DNA of 64,000 nt from Bacteroidales bacterium (GTDB taxonomy: Bacteria; Bacteroidota; Bacteroidia; Bacteroidales; F082), in assembly GCA_017395365.1 (NCBI GenBank), contig JAFPUN010000003.1:354421-418420 (forward strand), given 5' to 3'. Under the pieces are notes generated by a model, which saw only the letters and a program-made list of their open reading frames with translations, searched no databases and was not told the DNA's origin. Below, piece after piece: positions 7,730 through 15,710 of the stretch; the stretch's first letter is position 1; every line of letters begins with the position of its first letter. The translations under genes were made by a program, and so were the position numbers.

Positions 7730-8803
7730 TCATTGATAGACCTTCACATCGGTCTCGCCGTTGAGGACCATCAGGCCGTTCAATGCCAAGGCCTTCATTT
7801 CGTCCTCGCCAGGATAGACATACACGGGGGCGATCTTCTCCACATGGCTCTTCACCAAAGCGCAGAAGCCCTTGTCGTAGGCCATACCTCCCGTAAGGAA
7901 GATGGCGTCGACATCCATGCTGAAAGCCGAGGCTGCGAGACCACCGACTTCCTTGGCCACTTGATAGGCCATGGCTTTGTATACCTTTTCCCATTCCTTG
8001 TTGCCAGCCTTCACGGCGTTCTCCACTTCGAGGGCGTCGTTGGTGCCGAGGTAAGCAACAAAACCGCCTTTACCTTTCAGCATCTGACCGATTTCCTTCT
8101 TGGTGTATTTGCCGCTGAAGCAAGCGTCGACAAGGAAGCCGGCAGGCAACGAGCCAGCGCGTTCAGGTGTGAAGGGACCGTCGCCATTCAAGGCATTATT
8201 GGTGTCGACCACGCGGCCTTTCTTGTGGGCACTGACCGAGATGCCGCCACCAAGGTGGATGGCGATGATGTTCATGTCCTCATATTTGCGACCGAGGTCT
8301 TTGGCCAGCTGACGGGCGATGATCTTCTGATTCAAGGCATGGAAGATGGAGATGCGCGGGAAGAGCGGGTGACCAGAATAGCGCGCCACCTCGTCCATCT
8401 CGTCGACCACGACGGGGTCGGCGATGTAGGCCTTCACTCCGATCTCCTTGGCAATGTCGTTGGCAATCAAGCCGCCAAGGTTGGAAGCGTGTTCGCCGTT
8501 GTAGCCCTCCATGAGGTCCTTAATCATGAGCTCGTTCACTTCGTAGACACCCGAGACGAGCGGACGGAGCAAGCCGCCACGACCCACGACGCAAGCCATT
8601 TCGCTCAAGTCGATGCCAGCCTCTTTCAGTTCGCGCTTGATGGCTTCGGTGCGGAAGGGCTTCTGGTCGGCGATGTGCTCGAATTTAGCCACTTCCTCGG
8701 CACTGTGCTTGAGGTTCTTCTTGAAGACTTGTTCCTCACCTTCGAACACAGCGATTTTCGTCGAGGTGGAACCAGGGTTGATGGTTAATATTTTGTATGC
8801 CAT
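7730..8803 (-). CDS. buk: Butyrate kinase
   Basis: 357 residues; acetate kinases are about 400, whereas butyrate kinases are about 355. The acetokinase-family phosphate motif NPGSTSTK is at residues 9-16, HLGGGISVSAHKKGRVVDTNNAL is the second phosphate segment and LTGGMAYDKGF the C-terminal adenosine segment. It would transfer phosphate from butyryl-phosphate (or a branched-chain acyl-phosphate) to ADP in the cytoplasm, conserving energy. It follows ptb with 21 bases between them, so the two form the classical ptb-buk operon. Acid specificity (butyrate, isobutyrate, 2-methylbutyrate) cannot be read from sequence. An AGACGTTGC palindrome touches its 3' end. Confidence 0.93.
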   Translation of the reverse strand: MAYKILTINPGSTSTKIAVFEGEEQVFKKNLKHSAEEVAKFEHIADQKPFRTEAIKRELKEAGIDLSEMACVVGRGGLLRPLVSGVYEVNELMIKDLMEGYNGEHASNLGGLIANDIAKEIGVKAYIADPVVVDEMDEVARYSGHPLFPRISIFHALNQKIIARQLAKDLGRKYEDMNIIAIHLGGGISVSAHKKGRVVDTNNALNGDGPFTPERAGSLPAGFLVDACFSGKYTKKEIGQMLKGKGGFVAYLGTNDALEVENAVKAGNKEWEKVYKAMAYQVAKEVGGLAASAFSMDVDAIFLTGGMAYDKGFCALVKSHVEKIAPVYVYPGEDEMKALALNGLMVLNGETDVKVYQ

Positions 8804-8824
8804 AATATTTTGTTTTTGAATTGT

Positions 8825-9727
8825 TTATGCCATCATAGCGGCCAAAGCGATGGAATACAATTTCGTCTTCGAAGTGTCGCCGCGCGAAGAGAGCACGCAA
8901 GGCACCTTGGCACCCATGAGCATGGCACCCACTTCGCTCTTGTCGAACTTGGTGCAGCACTTGTAGAACACATTGGAGGCTTCTAGGTTGGGGAACACCA
9001 GGCAGTCGGCATCGCCAGCCACAGGGCTCTTCATGCCCTTGATGGCAGCGGTCTCGGCATCGGTGGCAAGGTCGAGGCTGATGGGGCCTTCAACGATGCA
9101 ACCCTTAATCTGGCCACGCTCGTTCATCTTCGAGATGATGGCGGCATCGACGCAAGCGGGGATGCCTGCGCTCATCTGTTCGGTGGCGGTCACCATGGCG
9201 ACCTTCGGGCAGCTGACACCCAGCTTGGTGGCTACGGAGGTCACATATTTGAGCAGCTGTTGCTTCTGTTTGAGGTCGGGCAGCGGGATGATGGCGCAGT
9301 CGGAGGCGACCATCAGCTTGTGGTAGTTGGGGTTCTCGATGACGGCGACATGGGCCAAGGTCACATTGGGCGGGCAGAGACCGCGCTCCTTGTTGAGGAT
9401 GGCGCGCATGTACTTGTCGGTGGGCAGCAAGCCTTTCATCAGGATGTCGGCTTCGCCGGCGTTGATGAGGTCGCAAGCCATGGCAGCGGCTTTCACGTCA
9501 ACGGGCTCGTTGATGACCTTGAAGTTGGCCATGTCGATACCTTCGGCCTTGCACACTTCGGCAATCACTTTCTCGTCACCGATAAGGGTGGCTTCGATAA
9601 GACCTTCTTTCACGGCAGCATTCACTGCACAGATGGTGTGGTCGTCGTTAGCATAGGCAGCCACAAGGCGTTTCTTGGGTTTGCTGCGCAAAACCTCGAA
9701 CATTTGCTCTAATTTTCTGATTTCCAT
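8825..9727 (-). CDS. ptb: Phosphate butyryltransferase
   Basis: 300 residues, as expected for phosphate butyryltransferase of the phosphate acetyl/butyryltransferase family. Family segments include EADILMKGLLPTDKYMRAIL, SDCAIIPLPDLKQKQQLL and EGPISLDLATD, with a C-terminal GAKVPCVLSSRGDT. It converts butyryl-CoA and phosphate to butyryl-phosphate and CoA, feeding the butyrate kinase encoded directly downstream. The leader (9728-9856) begins with an A/T-rich tract and contains a small dispersed repeat (9814-9840). The pairing with buk makes the assignment firm; substrate chain length is inference. Confidence 0.93.
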   Translation of the reverse strand: MEIRKLEQMFEVLRSKPKKRLVAAYANDDHTICAVNAAVKEGLIEATLIGDEKVIAEVCKAEGIDMANFKVINEPVDVKAAAMACDLINAGEADILMKGLLPTDKYMRAILNKERGLCPPNVTLAHVAVIENPNYHKLMVASDCAIIPLPDLKQKQQLLKYVTSVATKLGVSCPKVAMVTATEQMSAGIPACVDAAIISKMNERGQIKGCIVEGPISLDLATDAETAAIKGMKSPVAGDADCLVFPNLEASNVFYKCCTKFDKSEVGAMLMGAKVPCVLSSRGDTSKTKLYSIALAAMMA

Positions 9728-9813
9728 GATTCTGTATTTAAGATTTAAATTTTAAATTCAAGATTTCGAATTAACACAAGACTGCAAGGTTCGGGACTTT
9801 TGACACGCTTAGC

Positions 9814-9840
9814 GTCATTGCGAGGCACGAAGCAATCCAG
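9814..9840. repeat. Dispersed repeat GTCATTGCGAGG...GAAGCAATCCAG
   Basis: A 27-base sequence with partly inverted halves (CATTGCGAGG / GAAGCAATCC). This string type recurs in many unrelated bacterial genomes as a short dispersed repeat, which I recall as general knowledge. Only one copy was seen here, in the ptb leader. Confidence 0.5.
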
Positions 9841-9848
9841 ATGAACTG

Positions 9849-9856
9849 CAAAAGTA
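9849..9856 (-). promoter_or_regulatory. -7 promoter element for ptb-buk
   Basis: The minus strand reads TACTTTTG followed by CAGTTC, fitting TAnnTTTG. The resulting leader to the ptb start codon would be about 115 bases and would include the dispersed repeat at 9814-9840. Confidence 0.45.
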
Positions 9857-9899
9857 CAAAATAAAAGTATTCAAAGCAAAGGAAACCGAAACAATAAAT

Positions 9900-9943
9900 A
9901 ATTTCGCCTTTTGAAAAGGGTTTACCTTCCAAAAGGCGAAATT
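9900..9943. terminator. Hairpin between the LRR gene and ptb, probable terminator
   Basis: A perfect 14-bp inverted repeat (AATTTCGCCTTTTG and its complement) with a 16-base loop. The U tract after the stem is poor on the minus strand, so termination of the upstream LRR operon is only likely. The rest of 9944-10129 holds no gene, only the GCTCC palindromes at 10047-10111. Confidence 0.5.
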
Positions 9944-10046
9944 TCATTATATCGTATGAAGCGATTTGTTCTTCTACCAAACGCCAAACACAATTGTCAC
10001 GCTTGGTGAATTGTTCTTAAGCGTCTTTCAATTCTAGTTAAAGAAA

Positions 10047-10111
10047 GCTCCTACGGAGCATAACTTGTTGGATTATTGTGTTTTGTTATTAAACGAAAGC
10101 TCCTACGGAGC
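10047..10111. repeat. Paired GCTCCTACGGAGC palindromes
   Basis: GAAAGCTCCTACGGAGCA occurs at about 10044-10060 and again at 10096-10112, 52 bases apart. Each is a 5-bp stem with a TAC loop inside a shared longer match (GAAA before, A/T-rich after). They lie just downstream of the LRR gene stop. Such paired short palindromes resemble the layout of repetitive extragenic palindromes. Confidence 0.7.
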
Positions 10112-10129
10112 AATTATTAGAAGTTCCCT

Positions 10130-12682
10130 TTAATAATAGATGATATTCAAATCCAACCGCTTCTGCTGCAACGACTCGACGGCGCGCTTCTTCACTCTTG
10201 TGTTATACACTTTCAACTGCTTCAGCGAAGGCATGTTCTCCACGGGTGAGATGCTACGCACATTGGTGTTGTTGACGAAGAGGTTCTCCAGCTTCAGCAA
10301 GCCCGACAAGGGCTTCAGCGATTTCACAGGAGTGCCACTGGCATTGAGCGTGACGAGGTTGTTCATCTTGGAGAGCGGGGCCAAGTCGCTGACTTGTGTG
10401 TTCTCTATGTTGAGCAGTTCGAGCAGCACGCTTTCCTCGATGGGTTTCAAGCTGCTGATGGGGTTGTTTTGTGCATTGAGTTCCACCAAAAATTCCTTAT
10501 AAGCCAATGGGGCCAAGTCGCTCACACCTTGGTTGTTGATGGTAAGGCGCTCAAGCCATCGGAGACTGGTCAGCGGCTCCAAGGAAACGATGGGGAACTC
10601 GGGACTGATCTCGAGTTCTCTTAAGTCCAAAACCTGCTGGAGTTGAAGGGGTTCCGGAGTTTCCTTCTGTGTGCCAATGGCGTTGCGGAAGACGGCTTGC
10701 CAGATGGCGTCGAGACCATTCCACCAATTGTTCAGCGATTCAGATTGATACACCACGGTGACTTGACGCTGGTGTTCCTTCAACGCCACGACTTGGCTCT
10801 TGCCGATGATGGTGCTGTCGGCCAAGATCACCTCGATCTTGTCGTCGTTGACCAATGCCGTAAGGTCGTTGACAGGGGTGTTCATGATGTTGAGAAGCCT
10901 CAAGTTCGGCATGTCCTGCAAGGGCTTGAGGTCGCTGATATAGGTATGCTGGATGTTGAGCGACTCCAAATTGGCCAAACCTTGTATGGGCTGCAGGAAA
11001 CCGATTTCAGTGTTGGCAATGTTCAGTGTGCGCAGGTTGGTCAATCGGCTGACCGGCATCAGGTTTTGAACATAGGTGTTCCCCGACAAGTCAAGTTCCT
11101 GCATGTTGATGATTTGGTGCAGTTGCTCGGTAGTGGGCTCTTTATCCACCTTTATCTGTTTGGAGAACAGGGCTTTCCAATACACCGGAAGACCGTTCCA
11201 CCAGTTTTTCAAAGCCTCGGTGTCGTAGATGACGAGGGTAAAAGGATTCTCCTTGGTGAAGGCGCTGGCTTCGGCATCGTGGATACCGGAGTGGTCGCAG
11301 TAGATCTTGCTCAAACGGCGGTTGCCTTTCAAAGGCGACAGGTCGCTGATGGAGGTGTTGCTGCAATACAACTCCCGCAGGTTCTCCATCTCGCTCAAGG
11401 CTTGCAAGTGGCTGATAGCCGAGCCCGAGATGTTGAGACTTTGCAGGTTTTTCAGGTTGCTGATAGGGCCAAGGTCGCGCACCGAGGTCTTGCTGATGTC
11501 AAGGTTACGCAGTTGCGCCAAGTCTTGCAATACTCCGATGTTGGCGATGCGCGTACCGCTAATGTTGAGCGAGGTAAGTTCGGGACAACTCTTCAGTTGC
11601 GTGAGTCGGTTGACTTGGGTGTTGGCCAAGTTGAGCTTGGTGAGGTTGCGCAACGAAGCAAGTACAGAGAGGTCATCGACGGTAGTATTGGCCACTTCAA
11701 GTTCCTCAAGGGTAATGTTGTATTTCATGGCCGAGAGGTCTTCAGCCAAAGTGGAGTTGGCGCGTAACACCTTCAACTTGTTAAGGTTACGAACGGGCGA
11801 CAGGTCTTCAACCGAAGTCTCGGAGACATCAAGCCAGGTGAGATCCGACAACTCGTTGAGAGGCTCCAAAGAGATGATTTCGCGGATGCCGGAGAGGTCG
11901 AGACGCTGTTTTTGGCTGACAAGTTTCAGCTTGGCATCGAGCTCAGGCATATCGTTCTTGAAGATCTTGTCCTTGAGCGTGGTCTCGCCAGTGACGGGGT
12001 CGATGACGGGATAGGAGCCCATGAAATCGTTGGCGGTAATCATGCCCACATTGGCCAAGGGGATGCTGTCGTAAAGCATGACATCGGTGCCAAGGCGGGT
12101 TTTCCAGTTCTGCGAGAGGCTGTTCCACCAGTTGCGGAGCGCTTCCTTCTCGTTGATTTTGCTGGTATAGATACTTGCTATCTTAAGGCTGTTGTTCTGT
12201 CTATCGAGGTTGATTTCGACGAAGCGGTTTTTCACATTGTCGACAGCCTCATCGGTAATGGTCTTGGCGGTCAGGTGACGGGTCAGCGTGGCCTTGAAAA
12301 AGACGCTGCCGTCGTCGCGGGTGCTATTGCTGATGCTTTGCACATCAAACTTGAAGGTAGCCCACTTGAAGAAGAAGTCGATGTCTTTCAGATAGGCTTG
12401 CACATCCTTATTGATGGGGGTCTTGCGGTTCACATCGAGGTCATCCTCAATTTGCACCTTGTCGTCGGTGAAGACCTTGCTCCAACTTTCGGTGAACACA
12501 ATTTCCTTCTCCAAGGCGGAGGAGGTGCTGTCGCCCAAGAAATTCATGGTCTCCTCAAGATAGGTGACCATCGACTTGATTTCATTCTCATATTTGGTGA
12601 GTTCTTCTTTCGAGAGTTTCTGGGCTTGTGCACTCATGGCAAAACCCAGCAATACAATGAAAAGTAAAGCTACCTTTCTCAT
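10130..12682 (-). CDS. Large exported leucine-rich-repeat protein with three WW-type modules
   Basis: 850 residues with a signal peptide cleaved near residue 20 (MSAQA). Residues ~256-470, ~522-625 and ~680-840 are internalin-like LRRs of 22-23 residues (pattern L..LNIS.T.I.DL.PL..L). Before each block stands the same motif, L-x-NWWN-x-L-x4-W, at residues ~182-193, 491-502 and 650-661, preceded by a short beta segment such as TLVIYDTEA. Residues 20-180 form a mixed domain of unknown fold. No lipobox, anchor or T9SS sorting domain is seen, so it is probably periplasmic. LRRs usually bind proteins; the partner is unknown. Its start overlaps the stop of the upstream exported-protein gene by 4 bases, so the two are co-translated. 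Confidence 0.85.
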   Translation of the reverse strand: MRKVALLFIVLLGFAMSAQAQKLSKEELTKYENEIKSMVTYLEETMNFLGDSTSSALEKEIVFTESWSKVFTDDKVQIEDDLDVNRKTPINKDVQAYLKDIDFFFKWATFKFDVQSISNSTRDDGSVFFKATLTRHLTAKTITDEAVDNVKNRFVEINLDRQNNSLKIASIYTSKINEKEALRNWWNSLSQNWKTRLGTDVMLYDSIPLANVGMITANDFMGSYPVIDPVTGETTLKDKIFKNDMPELDAKLKLVSQKQRLDLSGIREIISLEPLNELSDLTWLDVSETSVEDLSPVRNLNKLKVLRANSTLAEDLSAMKYNITLEELEVANTTVDDLSVLASLRNLTKLNLANTQVNRLTQLKSCPELTSLNISGTRIANIGVLQDLAQLRNLDISKTSVRDLGPISNLKNLQSLNISGSAISHLQALSEMENLRELYCSNTSISDLSPLKGNRRLSKIYCDHSGIHDAEASAFTKENPFTLVIYDTEALKNWWNGLPVYWKALFSKQIKVDKEPTTEQLHQIINMQELDLSGNTYVQNLMPVSRLTNLRTLNIANTEIGFLQPIQGLANLESLNIQHTYISDLKPLQDMPNLRLLNIMNTPVNDLTALVNDDKIEVILADSTIIGKSQVVALKEHQRQVTVVYQSESLNNWWNGLDAIWQAVFRNAIGTQKETPEPLQLQQVLDLRELEISPEFPIVSLEPLTSLRWLERLTINNQGVSDLAPLAYKEFLVELNAQNNPISSLKPIEESVLLELLNIENTQVSDLAPLSKMNNLVTLNASGTPVKSLKPLSGLLKLENLFVNNTNVRSISPVENMPSLKQLKVYNTRVKKRAVESLQQKRLDLNIIYY

Positions 12683-13515
12683 GGTTGATAGAATTTGATG
12701 AGGTTGATTTTTTCCTTTTCAGGCATGTAGATGACATTCGACATGAGCCAACCCGAGTTGAGTCCCGAGCGGTTGAACCACGACACTTCGAAGTACCAAT
12801 CCTTGATTTGCAGTACATGGAACTTCACCGAATCGACATGCTGGAACACCAGTTTCCCTTTCTTAATCTCGTAGAAGAACAAGGTCAGATAGTCGGGTTG
12901 GTATTCCTTCGAGGCGTAATATTCGATGACATCGGGGTCTTGGAAGGCCTTGTAGATGTTCATGAAGTCGAGTTCGTGGCTCATGGGATGCAGGAAATGC
13001 TTCTCGCGTTCGGCCATCTCGCCATTGGGGAAGAGTTTGTTGAACTCCGAAAAATACACATTAGTGAGCACCCATTTCGAGCCCAAGCCTTCCTTTTCAA
13101 CAGCCAAGAAGAGTATCACATTGACATCACGACCATTGTAACGGAAAGTACATGAGACCTCGGAGTACCAACGGCCGCCAAGGAAGGTCATAAAGGTGGA
13201 GTCGCCCTTGGTGACATCTTCAATGAAATAGCGTTGCAACTCGGTCTGTTTGCCATACTTTTCCTGGTCGAAGAGGATGGGCAACGACTTGCGGCGCATC
13301 TCGTTGTTGTGATATTTGGGGTCTTTGGGGTTGAGTTGGTTGCCAAACTGGTCCTCCTCGTAGTTGAAACGGCGCATAAACTGGCCCATCTGCTTCGTCA
13401 TGGCATAGAGCTCGGTCTCGTCCATCTTAAAATCTCCTATCGTCTGGGCTATGCCGTTGCAGACCCATAGGAGAATCGTGACCAGAAGCGCGATATGTCG
13501 AAGATATGCTTTCAT
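12679..13515 (-). CDS. Exported protein of unknown function
   Basis: 278 residues. A signal peptide (HIALLVTILLWVCNGIAQ) is cleaved near residue 24. The mature part is a mixed alpha/beta protein rich in aromatic and charged residues, with YSEVSCTFRYNGRDVNVILFLAVEK and a C-terminal YFEVSWFNRSG...LMSNVIYMPEKEKI. I do not recognise a family. Its stop overlaps the start of the LRR gene (ATGA), which implies translational coupling and a shared role. Upstream, across an 87-base gap holding a CAGGGTC palindromic repeat, lie two more exported-protein genes on the same strand with similar style, so all four may act together in the envelope. Confidence 0.72.
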   Translation of the reverse strand: MKAYLRHIALLVTILLWVCNGIAQTIGDFKMDETELYAMTKQMGQFMRRFNYEEDQFGNQLNPKDPKYHNNEMRRKSLPILFDQEKYGKQTELQRYFIEDVTKGDSTFMTFLGGRWYSEVSCTFRYNGRDVNVILFLAVEKEGLGSKWVLTNVYFSEFNKLFPNGEMAEREKHFLHPMSHELDFMNIYKAFQDPDVIEYYASKEYQPDYLTLFFYEIKKGKLVFQHVDSVKFHVLQIKDWYFEVSWFNRSGLNSGWLMSNVIYMPEKEKINLIKFYQP

Positions 13516-13526
13516 TGTCGTTTACC

Positions 13527-13597
13527 TTGACCATGAACCCTGACCCTGACCTCCGTTGATGGCGGATAGTCAGGGTCAGGGTCATCGGTCAGGGTCA
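13527..13597. repeat. GACCCTGAC / GTCAGGGTC palindromic repeat, copy 1
   Basis: CCATGAACCCTGACCCTGAC is followed ~20 bases later by CAGGGTCAGGGTCATCGGTCAGGGTCA, giving a hairpin with repeated GGGTCA arms. A related copy is at 15583-15656. It fills the gap between two exported-protein genes. Confidence 0.75.
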
Positions 13598-13602
13598 ATA
13601 TT

Positions 13603-14178
13603 TTATCGATTCGTCGTTTCCTTCACGCGCATGTCGCCGAGCAACACATCCCAGAAGCCGATGGTGCGGCCACCGATTTGGGTCTCTTTGCGCTTCACAT
13701 AGACGGTGATATCTTTCTTGGTGGTGTCTTTGTAGGCCAGGTTGCCTTCCTTATCGTAGCCGCGGAAGGTCTGGAAGATGGTGATGACGCCCACATAGGT
13801 GCCGTCGGGTTGGCGTTGCAGGTCGCTGACATATTCGATGTTGTACCATTCAATCTCGACGCGGTCGTAGTTCAAGCGCATCAGGTGCTCGAAATACTTG
13901 CGGACGCGGTAATAGGTGATTTGGTTGGAACCCAGCGACGAAACACCGATTTCAGCATCACTCATGAAGAGCTCTTCGGCACGGTCGATGACACGGTTGG
14001 CCTCACTGAAAGGCGTTTCCTTCGATCCTACGATTTTGATGTATTTACTCAGGTCTCTCACCTTCTCCAAGGCGAGGCTGTCGATGGCTTGCTTGCGTTC
14101 GTAGCTCAATTCGTCTTGTGCCATGGCGCTTCCCACAACGCACAAGGCAATCACTAAAGTGGCAATGATCTTTTTCAT
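13603..14178 (-). CDS. Exported protein of unknown function, partner of the adjacent lipoprotein
   Basis: 191 residues with a signal peptide (MKKIIATLVIALCVVGSAMAQ) cleaved near residue 21. The mature protein contains GSKETPFSEANRVIDRAEELF, echoing SPSQANRVINETLGMF in the upstream lipoprotein, so the two share an ANRVI helix region and may be related or interacting. The C-terminal half is beta-rich (VEIEWYNIEYV, GTYVGVITIFQTFRGYDKEG, DITVYVKRKE). No family name can be given. Its start overlaps the stop of the lipoprotein gene by 4 bases. Confidence 0.73.
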   Translation of the reverse strand: MKKIIATLVIALCVVGSAMAQDELSYERKQAIDSLALEKVRDLSKYIKIVGSKETPFSEANRVIDRAEELFMSDAEIGVSSLGSNQITYYRVRKYFEHLMRLNYDRVEIEWYNIEYVSDLQRQPDGTYVGVITIFQTFRGYDKEGNLAYKDTTKKDITVYVKRKETQIGGRTIGFWDVLLGDMRVKETTNR

Positions 14179-14810
14179 TTCTTTATCAGTTCAAGTTCGT
14201 TAATCTTTCCTTGGTCATTGTATTTGATTTCGTGCACCTTCTCGGTGGCTTTCTTCTGGTCCTTCACATAGTTGAGATACTTCTCGATGGTGGTCGGACG
14301 GTCATAGTCGTTGAAGCCCTGGTTTTGCTTGATGATGATGAGCACGGGGGTGTTGGGCGACTCAAACATGCCCAAAGTCTCGTTGATGACACGGTTGGCT
14401 TGGCTGGGGCTACCGGCATTGGCAATGCTGTTGAAATTACGCCCCAACACGGCATCTGCGGCGTTGGCTTTTTCGCGTTCCTCGCGTTCGCGGCGCTCCT
14501 CTTCTTCCTTCTGGGCACGCTCGCGGGCGAGTTTCTTCTCCACTTGGAAGAGCAGGTCGTCGACCTCGGCGTTCTGCAGGTTCCAGTCCTTGATGGTCTG
14601 CACACGGGCTTCCTTCTCTTCGAGGCTCCAGAGGGTCTCGTCGTCGAGGATGGCGTTCAGGTCTTTGACGGCCTGTTCCACTCTTGATTTGTACTCGGCC
14701 TCGGCAGCTTCGCGGGCCAATCTCTTCTTGCTCTTACAGCTGGTGGTGCCTCCTATCGTGATGAAAGCGGCCAAGAGGACCATCATGATGGTTGTGAGTT
14801 TACTTTTCAT
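14175..14810 (-). CDS. Coiled-coil lipoprotein of unknown function
   Basis: 211 residues with a lipoprotein signal peptide; the lipobox is GGTTSC with C25 as lipidated residue. Residues ~30-115 form a charged coiled coil (KKRLAREAAEAEY, then RERAQKEEEERREREEREK), followed by NFNSIANAGSPSQANRVINETLGMF, shared in part with the next gene, and a C-terminal segment DYDRPTTIEKYLNYVKDQKKA. It likely sits in the periplasm, anchored to a membrane. It is the first gene of a minus-strand pair; the function is unknown. Confidence 0.75.
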   Translation of the reverse strand: MKSKLTTIMMVLLAAFITIGGTTSCKSKKRLAREAAEAEYKSRVEQAVKDLNAILDDETLWSLEEKEARVQTIKDWNLQNAEVDDLLFQVEKKLARERAQKEEEERREREEREKANAADAVLGRNFNSIANAGSPSQANRVINETLGMFESPNTPVLIIIKQNQGFNDYDRPTTIEKYLNYVKDQKKATEKVHEIKYNDQGKINELELIKK

Positions 14811-14913
14811 TTTTTTATCGGTTTTTTTCTAATAACTCCAATAGCGCAAATAAATTGCAAAAGTAGTGCTTTTTTTCGTTGCAAAGCCTGATTATAGGCA
14901 AATTTAATGCCAA

Positions 14914-15483
14914 TCAACCCAGTGGTATTTTCTTTATGACTTTATAGATGGGTCCGGTGGGCTGCAGGATGCTCTGGTAATACACCAGTTCCTTGACATC
15001 GGAATGGAGATAGGTCTTGGGCTCGATGCCATCGTAGACCTTCAAAAAGAATTGCTTGTCGACCAACGACTTGATGCGGCAAACGGTGAGGTGAGGCACG
15101 AAGTTCTGGCGGTCGCGCAGATACCCCAAGTCGTCGAAGGCATCCAAGAGGTCGGCTTCAAGGTCGAAGAGCGCCTGCGGTTGGTTGTTCATGCCGAGCC
15201 AAAGCACGGTAGGCACACGGTTTTTGCCAAAGAAGCCCGTCTTGTCGAAGTCCATCGTGAACGGCTGATGGCGTTTGGCCACCTTTTGGCACGACTCGAT
15301 AATGGCGGGGATGTCGTCGACGGGCGTGCTGCCTAGGAATTTCAGTGTCAGGTGGATGTTTTCGGGACGACAGTAATTAATGAATTTCTCGTGGGTCAGT
15401 TTGTTTTTCAACCGATTCACCATCGAGGTATACTCCTCGCTGCTGGGAATCTGGATGGCCAAAAAAGTTCGTTTGGTGTACAT
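14914..15483 (-). CDS. thpR: 2'-5' RNA ligase / RNA 2',3'-cyclic phosphodiesterase family protein
   Basis: About 189 residues from the chosen start MYTKRTFLAIQIP, matching the family's length. Two HxTx motifs, HLTL (44-47) and HLTV (131-134), are the paired catalytic histidines of the 2H phosphoesterase superfamily; KFLG after the first and CRI after the second are typical. The family (ThpR/LigT) opens RNA 2',3'-cyclic phosphates and can join 2'-5' linked tRNA halves in vitro; the natural substrate is unsettled. An in-frame extension to 15594 was rejected because it runs into the CAGGGTC repeat and has no family similarity. Confidence 0.88.
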   Translation of the reverse strand: MYTKRTFLAIQIPSSEEYTSMVNRLKNKLTHEKFINYCRPENIHLTLKFLGSTPVDDIPAIIESCQKVAKRHQPFTMDFDKTGFFGKNRVPTVLWLGMNNQPQALFDLEADLLDAFDDLGYLRDRQNFVPHLTVCRIKSLVDKQFFLKVYDGIEPKTYLHSDVKELVYYQSILQPTGPIYKVIKKIPLG

Positions 15484-15582
15484 ATTGTCTTGATTTTGGC
15501 TGCAAAAATAGGCTTTTTCCTCCCAATCCAACATTTTTCTGTATTTTAGCACTTTCAAAACATGAGGACGCGTGTCTTTTTC

Positions 15583-15656
15583 GACCATGACCATTGACCA
15601 TGACCATGACCCAGTTCACCCAGGCTGGAAGGGTCAGGGGCAGCGGTCAGGGTCAA
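15583..15656. repeat. GACCATGACC / GGGTCA palindromic repeat, copy 2
   Basis: GACCATGACCATTGACCATGACCATGACCC-like arms face GGGTCAGGGGCAGCGGTCAGGGTCA. It is related to the copy at 13527-13597 (shared CCATGA, GGTCAGGGTCAA). It occupies the 227-base gap between the divergent thpR and ROK genes, where nothing else is seen except a promoter-like A/T stretch before the ROK start. Confidence 0.75.
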
Positions 15657-15710
15657 GGGCTCGTGTCAATAGTTATTGAAGTTTAATTTTGAATTGAAAC
15701 ACATAAAATT

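Noticed and set aside
9771-9980. Small minus-strand protein of 69 residues
   Set aside because: Its sequence is produced by a hairpin terminator and a dispersed repeat; codon use and lack of similarity argue against a gene.
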